NCBI RefSeq assembly: GCF_002157355.1
Contig: NZ_LYMK01000003.1
Location: 124,001 to 188,000 of the forward strand
Source of the DNA: Variovorax sp. JS1663
GTDB taxonomy: Bacteria; Pseudomonadota; Gammaproteobacteria; Burkholderiales; Burkholderiaceae_C
Length of the DNA stretch: 64,000 nt
Direction of reading: 5' to 3'
How positions within the stretch are numbered: the first letter of the stretch is position 1; every line of letters starts with the position of its first letter. A model generated the notes under the pieces. That model ran no database searches and was not told the origin of the DNA. It worked only from the letters and a program-made list of their open reading frames with translations. A program made the position numbers and the translations under genes. Positions 9,214 to 16,668 of this stretch are shown in pieces.

Positions 9214-9531
9214 CTGTCGATGGTTCTGCTGCTGCGCGTTGCGACCGCTCACGAAGTCGGCGATCCGGGTGCTCAGCCAGGGCTTCGACGCTGGCCTGGC
9301 GGCCGTCGGGTAGCTGAACGCGGCGAGCTCCTCCAGACCCTTGTGCGTGACGGCCAGAACCTGCGCGGCGGCTGCCTTGGCGGAAAAGTCCAGCGGCCCC
9401 CTCGCGTCCGGAACCATGGCGATCACCAGCCCCGCGGAGCACAGCGTCCTCACCTTGTCGATGTCCTCGGGGCGATAGAACAGGACGGGCAGGCGCGATG
9501 CTGCGATCTGCCTGAGCAGCTTGAGAGACAT
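9205..9531 (-). CDS. Conserved-looking hypothetical protein, 108 residues
   Basis: Begins MSLKLLRQIAASRLPVLFYR and contains RPEDIDKVRTLCSAGLVIAM and a basic C-terminal third. No signal peptide, membrane segment or catalytic motif is visible. The pattern of one alpha/beta repeat followed by a winged-helix-like segment (AQVLAVTHKGLEELAAFSY) hints at a small nucleic-acid-binding or regulatory protein, but I do not recognise the family. It is convergent with trkH and stands alone. Confidence 0.6.
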   Translation of the reverse strand: MSLKLLRQIAASRLPVLFYRPEDIDKVRTLCSAGLVIAMVPDARGPLDFSAKAAAAQVLAVTHKGLEELAAFSYPTAARPASKPWLSTRIADFVSGRNAQQQNHRQAP

Positions 9532-9772
9532 GTCGAGACTCCTTGGTGTTGGCGCTGCGTCACCCCCGACGATGGGGACCGTACTTGCCGCAGGAATTTA
9601 GCGCCGGCGCCGCGGCGCCGCTGTCGGCCGAGATCACAAGCGGCCCGGGACGGTTGCCTACAGCGGGCCGGCGACGCGCCATCCAGGGCCACCCCGCCAC
9701 GGCGGGCGTTGCTTCTTGCCAGCACCGCCGTTGCTCGGCATCATCGCGCTCGCCCAAAGAAGGAGCCCGCCG

Positions 9773-10771
9773 ATGAAACCGTGGATTCGCCATGCCGCCG
9801 CTCTCGCCGCCTTCGTGACCGCCGCCGCCGTGCAGGCCGCGGGCGTCGTGGGCAATACGCTGCCAGCGGGCTTCCCGTCGATCGAAGACACCTCGCTGGC
9901 CCAGCCGCTCATCGGCTTCGGCGCCGCCGGGCCTGTGCGGCGAACGCCGGTGATCTTCATCCACGGCAACAACGACACGCCCTTCGCCACAGCCTGCAAC
10001 CCTTACGGGCGCGTGCAGGCGGTGGCGCAGTATTTCGCCGACAACGGTTATGACCCCAGCGAGCTGTGGGGCGTCGGCTACCAGGGCGACCAGTGCGACC
10101 TGGCCGGGGACCCGACCCGCCGCTCGAGCATCGCCCACACCAACGCCGCCAACGTGCCCGACCTGCGCCGCTTCATCCGCGCGGTGATGGTGTTCACCGG
10201 CGCGAAGCGGGTGGACATCGTCGGCCACAGCCTGGGCGTGACCCTCGCGCGCGAATGGATCCGGCAGGACGAGGCGCAGGACCTGGTGCGCCGCTTCGTC
10301 GCGATCGACGGGCCCAACCACGGGATCATCAACTGCTCGCCCGACCCCGCGAACTACTGGCAGGCCGCGGCCGCAGGCGGCTTCACGCCCGCGAGCGAGG
10401 TGTGCCAGGAACTGGGCTCGCCGAACACGCCCTTCCTGCGCCTGCTCAACGGCCGCCACGGCCGCGACGAGACCGACGGACCCACGCGCGTGCTGGTGAT
10501 CCGCAACGGCGATGCGAGCTTTGTCTACTTCCCGGTGCAGGACGGCACGGTCGCGCCGGTGCCCGCCGTCGATTCATTCGGCAAGCCGACCGACTTCTCA
10601 AGGAGCGCGAGCCTGCGCGGCGCGCGGGAGATCGTGCTCACGGGGCAGGGGGTGTACGACCCCTTCCTGCGCAGCAGCCACCTGGGCATCCTGAATTCTC
10701 CGCAGACCTGGCAGGCGGCATTCGAGTTCCTGAACGACCGCGGCAGGGGCGGCAAGGACGATGATCGCTGA
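9773..10771 (+). CDS. Secreted alpha/beta-hydrolase lipase
   Basis: 332 residues. The N-terminal signal peptide (about residues 1-22, ending AVQAA) targets the periplasm or outside. The fold shows the oxyanion strand VIFIHGNNDTP (60-70) and the nucleophile elbow DIVGHSLGVTLA with Ser153 in GHSLG. A late His is seen in SSHLGILNSPQ and an Asp in VQDGTVAPVPAVDS. This is the pattern of class-2 type triacylglycerol lipases. AAAGAAGGAG precedes the ATG at the right distance. Four Cys residues may form disulfides outside the cytoplasm. No chaperone (lif) gene is adjacent. Confidence 0.8.
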   Translation: MKPWIRHAAALAAFVTAAAVQAAGVVGNTLPAGFPSIEDTSLAQPLIGFGAAGPVRRTPVIFIHGNNDTPFATACNPYGRVQAVAQYFADNGYDPSELWGVGYQGDQCDLAGDPTRRSSIAHTNAANVPDLRRFIRAVMVFTGAKRVDIVGHSLGVTLAREWIRQDEAQDLVRRFVAIDGPNHGIINCSPDPANYWQAAAAGGFTPASEVCQELGSPNTPFLRLLNGRHGRDETDGPTRVLVIRNGDASFVYFPVQDGTVAPVPAVDSFGKPTDFSRSASLRGAREIVLTGQGVYDPFLRSSHLGILNSPQTWQAAFEFLNDRGRGGKDDDR

Positions 10772-10867
10772 CGCCGACCGGCCCCCGCACGACGAGGCCC
10801 ATCGCAGGACTCTCGCCAGCGTGGGCTTCGGCCACCCCTGGCGTGCCGACCGGAGCAGGGCGGCCAC

Positions 10868-11113
10868 TCACACGCGCGTCGCTTTCGATGCGAAGCCGAC
10901 GCGTGCCATCTTCGCGTAGGGGCAGATCTTCTTCGCTTCCGCGATCAGCGCATCGGCCTCGTCTTCGTTCAGGGAGGGCAGCGAGACCGCGAGGTCGGCA
11001 GTAATCAGGAACAAGCCGTCCGCGGGGTCTCGCCCGAAGGTCACGGTCGCCTTGATCTCCAGATCGGAGGGCAGGCGCAGCTTGCGCTTGGCTGCGACCA
11101 GCGGTAGGGCGTC
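10868..11113 (-). pseudogene. ohr: 3' fragment of an OsmC/Ohr peroxide-resistance gene
   Basis: 81 codons read as the C-terminal half of Ohr: ALPLVAAKRKLRLPSD, then LFLITADLAVSLPSL and EAKKICPYAKMARVG with the second redox Cys of the family in CPYA. The N-terminal half with the first redox Cys is absent, no start codon exists in frame, and the frame is closed by TGA about 40 bp upstream, inside the 3' end of the aldolase gene. The homology begins almost exactly at the aldolase stop codon, so a recombination joined the two. Non-functional as it stands. Confidence 0.75.
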
Positions 11114-12167
11114 AGATGCGTTGGGGCTTGGCTGCAGGCGCGGACTTCAGCAGGTCGAGGGCCACGTCGACGATCATGTCCTCCTGACCCCCCACCATCT
11201 TGCGGGCACCGAGTTCGACGAGGATGTCGACCGTCTTCAGTCCGTACTTTTCGGCGGCCGCCTCCGCATGCCGCAGGAAGCTCGAGTACACGCCGGCGTA
11301 TCCGAGCGCCAGCGTTTCGCGGTCGACGCGCACCGGACGGTCCTGGAGCGGGCGCACCAGGTCGTCGGCTGCGTCCATGAGCATGTACAGGTCGGTGCCA
11401 TGGTTCCATCCGTGCCGTTCCGCGGCAGCGATGAACACTTCGAGCGGCGCATTGCCTGCCCCGGCGCCCATGCCGGTCAGGCTCGCGTCGATCCGGTCGC
11501 ATCCTTCCTCCACCGCCACCATGGAATTGGCGACGCCGAGGCTGAGGTTGTGGTGCGCGTGAATGCCGGTCTGCGTCTCGGGCTTCAGCGCATCCTTGAA
11601 TGCGCGGAACCGGTCGCGCACGTCGCCCATGCCCAATGCGCCACCTGAATCGACGACATAGACACAGCTCGCGCCGTAGCTTTCCATGAGGCGTGCCTGG
11701 TCGGCCAGCTTCTTCGGCGTGGTCATGTGGCTCATCATCAGGAAGCCGACGGGGTCCATGCCGAGATGGCGTGCATATTCCAGGTGCTGGCGGGACACGT
11801 CGGCTTCCGTGCAGTGCGTCGCGACGCGCACGACCCTGGCGCCCGCGTCGTACGCGTTGCGAAGATCGTGCGTCGTCCCGATGCCGGGCAGCAAAAGCGT
11901 CGCGACCTTCGCCGTCTTGACGGTCTCGGCCACCGCAGCGATCCATTCAACGTCGGTGTGGGCGCCGAAGCCGTAGTTGAAGCTCGAACCCTCCAGCCCA
12001 TCCCCATGGGCGACCTCGATGCTGTCGACCCCCGCGGCGTCCAGCGCGGCCGAGATCGCCTTGACGTGCGCGATGCTGTACTGATGACGGATCGCATGGC
12101 TGCCGTCGCGCAGCGTCACGTCGCTGATGTACAGCTTCCTTCCAACACCCCTGTCGTTGTTGCTCAC
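11112..12167 (-). CDS. dmpG: 4-hydroxy-2-oxovalerate aldolase (DmpG/BphI/MhpE family)
   Basis: 351 residues. Cleaves 4-hydroxy-2-oxoacids to pyruvate and an aldehyde at the end of meta-cleavage pathways. The DRE-TIM motif [18 protein letters not shown] sits at residues 14-31, and the metal-site histidines are in [16 protein letters not shown]. The C-terminal half forms the communication domain that normally binds acetaldehyde dehydrogenase DmpF. The start is GTG at 12167 with AGAGGG upstream. No dmpF, hydratase or ring-cleavage gene is in the window, so it is an orphan left by rearrangement. It could act on other 4-hydroxy-2-oxoacids. Confidence 0.85.
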   Translation of the reverse strand: MSNNDRGVGRKLYISDVTLRDGSHAIRHQYSIAHVKAISAALDAAGVDSIEVAHGDGLEGSSFNYGFGAHTDVEWIAAVAETVKTAKVATLLLPGIGTTHDLRNAYDAGARVVRVATHCTEADVSRQHLEYARHLGMDPVGFLMMSHMTTPKKLADQARLMESYGASCVYVVDSGGALGMGDVRDRFRAFKDALKPETQTGIHAHHNLSLGVANSMVAVEEGCDRIDASLTGMGAGAGNAPLEVFIAAAERHGWNHGTDLYMLMDAADDLVRPLQDRPVRVDRETLALGYAGVYSSFLRHAEAAAEKYGLKTVDILVELGARKMVGGQEDMIVDVALDLLKSAPAAKPQRI

Positions 12168-12422
12168 TGGACTACCCTCTCTTTCATTGCAGTCGTAGTG
12201 GAGCTGCGGCGCAGGGTTGTCCACGGCGGCGGGCGTCGCTTGCGACGAACGCACGCCGCGGTGGGCAACCCGTGTTCGGCGCGTGACTTGACGAATGCAG
12301 CGAAGGAGTCGGAAGGTTCGCGTCGACTTCCGTGCCCTTGGAGTGACTGCCCGTGTCGCTGGCCTGTCGAAGGCTCGTATGAGACCCGCGGCCTCCAAGG
12401 TGCCGGAAGACCCAAACGGGCT
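12168..12422. other. Unexplained gap between aldolase gene and IS110 element
   Basis: About 255 bp without a recognisable gene. The minus strand carries one open frame (from about 12430 to the aldolase GTG, ending with TGA overlapping that start), but its Arg/Ser/Pro-rich translation matches no protein I know and is not the FdsB N-terminus expected if the fds operon once continued here. A segment near 12364-12376 (TGTCGAAGGCTCG) resembles interspersed repeat sequence. I see no convincing promoter. Confidence 0.4.
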
Positions 12423-13748
12423 ACAGGATGTAGCGCCAAGGTTGATCGCCAGGAGCGCCTATCAGTGAGCGACCCGCGTGGGCTTCCGACACGGCAAGTC
12501 ATACCGCAACTTGCAGGAGTTTGTCCATGATCAAGTGCTATGCCGGGCTGGATTGGGCCAGCCGAAGCCACGCCGTTTGCGTCATCGATGCGCGCGGCAG
12601 CGTGCGATCCGACTTCGAGGTCACCCACGATGCGGCCGGCCTGGCCGAGCTGTGCCGTCGGCTGAAGGCCGCTCACATCAGTGCTGTGGCGATCGAGCGT
12701 CCTTCCGGGCTGGTGGTCGACGCTTTGGTGGAAGCCGGGCTGCAGGTCGTTCCCATCCATCCCAACGCCGTCAAGGCCACGCGGCCGCGCTACCGCAGCC
12801 ACGGCGGCAAGAGCGATGCCTGCGATGCGTACCTGTTGGCCGACTTGCTGCGTACCGACGGCCACCGCTTCAAGCCCCTGATGGCGCAAGGCGACGAGAT
12901 CCGCGCGTTGCGTGCGCTGGTGCGCGGTCGCGACGATCTGGTCGCCACGCGCGTGCAGCTGGCCAACCAGCTGCGTGCTTTGCTGGAGTCGTTCTGGCCC
13001 GGCGCCGCCGAAATCTTCGCTGAGATCGATTCGCCGATCGCACTCGCGTTCGTTCAGCGCTACCCCACGCCCGAGTCGGCCGCTCGACTGGGGCCCAAGC
13101 GCCTCGCCGCGTTCTGCGCGCAGCACGCCTACTGCGGTCGGCGCAGCCCCGAGGAACTGTTGGCGCGCCTGCACCAGGCCGCTGCCGTCGCCCTCCAGCC
13201 CCTGGAGATGGATGCCAAGGGCGAGCTCGTCGCCAGCATTGCGCGTGTGCTGGAACGCCTGGTCGAACAGATTCGCCTGCTGACCAGCCGCATCGAGCAT
13301 GCCGTCCGGGACAGCGCCGACGGCCAGCTCATCATGAGCTTCCCGCGCGCCGGTCGCGTGTGTGCTGCACAAATCCTCGCCGAACTCGGCAGCGTGCGCG
13401 AGCGCTTCGACAGCGTCGAGCGACTCGCCGCCGAAGCCGGCGTCACGCCAGTGACCTACGAATCGGGCAAGACCAAAGCAGTGGCGTTCCGCTGGGCCTG
13501 CAATCACAGGCTCAGAGCTGCCATCACCTGTCTGGCCGACAACTCTCGCCACGCCAGTGCCTGGGCCGCACATGTCTACCAAACCGCCAAGGCTCGCGGC
13601 TGCGACCATCCGCATGCGATTCGCATCCTTGCGCGAGCATGGCTGCGCGTCATCTGGCGCGCCTGGCAGGATCGCACCACCTACGATCCGCTCCGCCACA
13701 CCGCCGCCATGCTTCATCTCGCAAGCGTCGGGGGTTGACACAGGATGT
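12423..13748 (+). mobile_element. IS110-family insertion sequence (boundaries inferred)
   Basis: The element is defined by an intact IS110 transposase. A 9-bp direct repeat ACAGGATGT lies at 12423-12431 and 13740-13748, and each copy sits in a short palindrome (CTACA-GGA-TGTAG and GACA-CAGGA-TGTC). I take these as the ends. IS110 elements lack classical terminal inverted repeats and make little or no target duplication, so the edges are uncertain by some bases. The right end lies 1 bp before the fdsG stop codon. The non-coding left end, about 95 bp between 12432 and the transposase ATG, is where a bridge RNA would be expected. Confidence 0.6.
12527..13738 (+). CDS. IS110-family transposase (DEDD recombinase)
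   Basis: 403 residues, full length for the family. The N-terminal RuvC-like DEDD domain shows Asp9 (YAGLDWASRSH), Glu57 (AIERPSGLVVD), Asp97 and Asp100 (KSDACDAYLLADLL). A coiled-coil middle region is followed by the transposase-20 domain with the catalytic-Ser context AGVTPVTYESGKTKAV. AGGAG lies 7 bp before the ATG. No frameshift or stop is present, so the element may be active. Confidence 0.92.
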   Translation: MIKCYAGLDWASRSHAVCVIDARGSVRSDFEVTHDAAGLAELCRRLKAAHISAVAIERPSGLVVDALVEAGLQVVPIHPNAVKATRPRYRSHGGKSDACDAYLLADLLRTDGHRFKPLMAQGDEIRALRALVRGRDDLVATRVQLANQLRALLESFWPGAAEIFAEIDSPIALAFVQRYPTPESAARLGPKRLAAFCAQHAYCGRRSPEELLARLHQAAAVALQPLEMDAKGELVASIARVLERLVEQIRLLTSRIEHAVRDSADGQLIMSFPRAGRVCAAQILAELGSVRERFDSVERLAAEAGVTPVTYESGKTKAVAFRWACNHRLRAAITCLADNSRHASAWAAHVYQTAKARGCDHPHAIRILARAWLRVIWRAWQDRTTYDPLRHTAAMLHLASVGG

Positions 13749-13749
13749 C

Positions 13750-14232
13750 TCATAACGTGGCCTCCCCCTGCGCGATCAGCGCATCGAAGACCTGCGGCGT
13801 CACGCGCGCGTGCACCTCGTCGCCGATCGTCATCGCGGGCGATGAGGCGCACAGGCCCAGGCAGAACACGGGCTCGAGCGTGAACGCACCGTCCGCCGTC
13901 GTGCCGTGCACGCCGCACCCGAGCCGCAGCTGCGCATGCGCCAGCAGCGCATCGGCGCCCATGGACTGGCACGCTTCGGCGCGGCAGATCTGGATCACGC
14001 GGCGCCCCGCGGGCTCGGCGCGGAAGTGGTGGTAGTAGGTGATGACGCCATGGACCTCCGCGCGCGAGAGGTTCAGCGCGCCGGCGATCTCCGGCACGGC
14101 ATCGGCGGGGATGTGGCCGAGCGTGTCCTGCAGCTCGTGCAGGATCGGCAGCAGCGCGCCGGGCTGGTCCATGCGCCGCGCCAGCACGGCGCGCACCGTG
14201 GCGGCAGAACAGTTGGATTCCATGGCATTCAT
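13750..14232 (-). CDS. fdsG: NAD-dependent formate dehydrogenase gamma subunit FdsG (orphan)
   Basis: 160 residues. It is the thioredoxin-fold [2Fe-2S] subunit of the molybdenum formate dehydrogenase FdsGBACD. Cluster ligands are intact: CRAEACQSMG and CLGLCASS. The HTH-like N-terminal part (LLPILHELQDTLGHIP and LNLSRAEVHGVITYYHHF) is typical of NuoE/FdsG. The stop TTATGA still contains an ATG that would start fdsB in the usual overlap, but the IS110 element follows at once, so the beta, catalytic alpha and accessory genes are missing here. The protein alone cannot oxidise formate. The start is ATG at 14232 or 14223. Confidence 0.85.
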   Translation of the reverse strand: MNAMESNCSAATVRAVLARRMDQPGALLPILHELQDTLGHIPADAVPEIAGALNLSRAEVHGVITYYHHFRAEPAGRRVIQICRAEACQSMGADALLAHAQLRLGCGVHGTTADGAFTLEPVFCLGLCASSPAMTIGDEVHARVTPQVFDALIAQGEATL

Positions 14233-14299
14233 CGTGGGGCACCGGAGGGGTGCGCGGCCAGTGTCGGCAATGCCGGGAAGCCGGTCCAATTTATTCGGG

Positions 14300-14313
14300 G
14301 AATCAGGCGATTC
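14300..14313. promoter_or_regulatory. GAATC-AGGC-GATTC inverted repeat upstream of fdsG
   Basis: A perfect 5-base inverted repeat with 4-base spacer lies 68 bp upstream of the fdsG start, in a locally AT-richer stretch. Size and place would fit a LysR-type site, since fds operons are often LysR-controlled and a LysR gene lies at 17902-18831. Short repeats of this kind also arise by chance. Confidence 0.25.
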
Positions 14314-14503
14314 ATTCCGGCAATGGACATGTGCCCCTGCCGCGTCGGCCGACTTCGGTACCAGGGTGGTTTGAGGATTCATGACAGGGGCACTGTCGAT
14401 GAATCAGGCCGGCCGGCTCTTGACGCCGGTCAACTTCGGGCGGAAACCCTGCCGGAAGCTTCAATGCGTGTTAGCTTTCGTTGACAACATCGAGGAGATG
14501 TCG

Positions 14504-16651
14504 ATGCGAGTGAACTGGCCCGAAGAAATCGTCAATGCAGCGTCCGCGAAGACGCTGACCTTCTTTGTCGGCAACGGCATTTCCCGGCTGAGCGGGGCGC
14601 CGGCGTGGGGTGAGCTGTTTGAAGTGCCCGAGGCGGTCAAGGCGCTGGAAAGGCTGAGCATCGAGAAGGGAACCGCGAACTATCTCGACATCGCCAACGC
14701 GCTGCACTCGCACAACGAGGGCTTGGCGTGGGACTCCATCACTCGGAAGCTCACCACGTGGAACGCGCGCGCGAAGACGAATCTGATCCACACGATCCTG
14801 GCAACGGTGCTGCGGCCGGCGTCCGACACGGAAGCCATCATGACCTCCAACGTGGACGATCTGCTGGAGCGAGTCGGCGGTGAGACGCCCCTGTCACGCA
14901 GGGACATCCACTACTGCCATGGGATACCTGCTCAACCCGACACTTGGATCTTCTCCACCAGCAAGTATTGGGCTGCATTCGATGCCGTATCCAAGGCCTT
15001 TCAGGGCAGCCGGAACGCCATCTTGTTTCTTGGCTATGGCCACTCTGTGGACGACTTCGACATCGCCCAGGCCGTATTGCAACAACGACGAGAGCGCTAC
15101 GGGAAGATGTTCACCCTGATGAGCAGCCACGACACTCAGCGAGGCGATCTTGTTGCAAGGCTCGCGCGGCAAGGCGTCGCAACCGTCGACTACAAGCTTC
15201 CCAATGAGGTGAACACCAGGGAGCGAGAGATTCATTTGCTCGACGCCTTGCTGCAACTCGCGGAACAGGCCGGACGACACGCCCATCCCAAGTACCCGGG
15301 GCTGCGCCAGGAATGCACGGAAGAACTGCGCCAGATAGACACGCGCAGGGCCAAGGCCACCGTCATCCTCGGCCTGGCGGGCATCAACCGCCACCTGCAG
15401 CTTGACCAGGAAATTCCATCGGGAGGCCGGCGTGTCAGCGTCAAGGCGAAAGTGCGCGTGGAACCGGGGGGGCCGGGCTATCTCGTTTCAAAGGTCGTGC
15501 AGGCGGCCGGCGAGGACGTCTTCCTCGTCTCGAAGATCGCCCAGGATCCCGACGGCCGGCACGTCATCGCCTCCCTCGGTCCTGCAAATCACGGCCGGCC
15601 GGCAGGCCGGATCATGACGGAATTCCTGCATCAGGTGCCGGCCGACACTGAGCACGACGGATTCAAGACATGGGAAAGCTTCATCCTCGAACCGCACCAC
15701 GCGCAATCGCACAGGGTCTTCATCGACCGGCGGATCGAGATCGGCGAGAGGATGGAGCTGCCGTCGGACCTCATCTCGCGCGCCCGCGCCATGGTCAGAA
15801 ACGATGGCCGGCGGGTGATGTACTTCGACAAGTTCTTCAAGGATGCGGTGACTCGGATCCTGCAACCTCAATCAGAAAACAGCAAGCCACTTCCGGAAGG
15901 TGTCTGGACCGTTTACGAGACGGGCTCCGAAGGCGACCGCTACAGCGGGACATCCGCGAAAAAGTTCGACGAGGACGCGGCATACGGGTTCGAGGGTTCA
16001 CTTTCCACGAAGGGAAAGCCATGCATCAATGTGGTGACCGCATCGTTCCGCTTTGCGCGCGACTATCTTGCGACAAGAGGAAAGCTCGACAAGGACGACA
16101 AGTACAAACCGTCGTACAGGAAGCTGATCCATCACCATGACAGTTCCGAATTGCTGAATGCGTACAAGAACAAGGCAACCGCCAGGACAGAAGACGAGGT
16201 CATCCAGAAACTGGTGAGGGACAAGGTGCGCCTGAGAGGATTCATGGAGGCGGTGTCGCATGGCGCACAAGGATTTCTTCGGAAGCACCCCTTGCGCCTC
16301 GTGGTGGTCACGCTCCACGCCCACGGCTGCCTCGTGATTGCAGTGGGCCAGGAGCCCGGCGAGACTCCGTGGTGCCAGCACTATCCGGGCGTACCCGTCA
16401 AAGAGCCGCGCCAATACACCGCATCGGCCGGCGACGTCTTCCGAGGCGCGCTGGTCTCCGCCCTCAATGCAGCCCAGCAGAAAGGCCTGTCGGCCCAGGA
16501 CTGCATGCGCAGGGACCTGTGGGATTCGATCGCGGCGCTTTGCAACGAATGCGCCAGCATGAAGGTGGCTTCACAGACCTTCGAAGACGCGTTGCCGCGG
16601 ATCGGCCGCAAGATCGACGACTGGCAGAACGCCCTTGCGATCCCAAGCTGA
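14504..16651 (+). CDS. SIR2-domain NADase fused to a PfkB/ribokinase-like domain; candidate defence protein
   Basis: 715 residues. The N-terminal domain (about 8-240) is a SIR2-like NAD-binding fold: GNGISRLSGAPAW at 23-35, SNVDDLLERV at 115-124, the catalytic-type His in HYCHG (136-140), and FLGYGHSVDDFDI (175-187). Residues about 285-700 read as a PfkB kinase: LGLAGINRHLQLDQEIPSGG, then VEPGGPGYLVSKVVQAAGED, IAQDPDGRHV, VVTLHAHGCLVIAVG, and the signature YTASAGDVFRGALVSAL with the catalytic-type Asp644. The first Gly of the usual GAGD anion hole is Ser. GAGGAG lies 6 bp before the ATG at 14504; codons 5' of it have no such site. By eye the gene is less G+C-rich than its neighbours. It lies between the IS110-truncated fds remnant and a transporter pseudogene. 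Function is inferred: NAD+ depletion triggered through the kinase-like domain. I know no named system with this architecture. Confidence 0.8.
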   Translation: MRVNWPEEIVNAASAKTLTFFVGNGISRLSGAPAWGELFEVPEAVKALERLSIEKGTANYLDIANALHSHNEGLAWDSITRKLTTWNARAKTNLIHTILATVLRPASDTEAIMTSNVDDLLERVGGETPLSRRDIHYCHGIPAQPDTWIFSTSKYWAAFDAVSKAFQGSRNAILFLGYGHSVDDFDIAQAVLQQRRERYGKMFTLMSSHDTQRGDLVARLARQGVATVDYKLPNEVNTREREIHLLDALLQLAEQAGRHAHPKYPGLRQECTEELRQIDTRRAKATVILGLAGINRHLQLDQEIPSGGRRVSVKAKVRVEPGGPGYLVSKVVQAAGEDVFLVSKIAQDPDGRHVIASLGPANHGRPAGRIMTEFLHQVPADTEHDGFKTWESFILEPHHAQSHRVFIDRRIEIGERMELPSDLISRARAMVRNDGRRVMYFDKFFKDAVTRILQPQSENSKPLPEGVWTVYETGSEGDRYSGTSAKKFDEDAAYGFEGSLSTKGKPCINVVTASFRFARDYLATRGKLDKDDKYKPSYRKLIHHHDSSELLNAYKNKATARTEDEVIQKLVRDKVRLRGFMEAVSHGAQGFLRKHPLRLVVVTLHAHGCLVIAVGQEPGETPWCQHYPGVPVKEPRQYTASAGDVFRGALVSALNAAQQKGLSAQDCMRRDLWDSIAALCNECASMKVASQTFEDALPRIGRKIDDWQNALAIPS

Positions 16652-16668
16652 CGCGTTGACGCTCCGCT

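Noticed and set aside
9595-9640. GC-rich palindromic run as a hairpin RNA gene
   Set aside because: Short GCGCCGGCGCCGCGGCGCC repeat with no promoter, tract or conservation evidence.
12178-12431. FdsB N-terminus continuing on the far side of the IS110 element
   Set aside because: Removing the IS joins the fdsG/fdsB ATG to an open frame, but the translation has no resemblance to FdsB.
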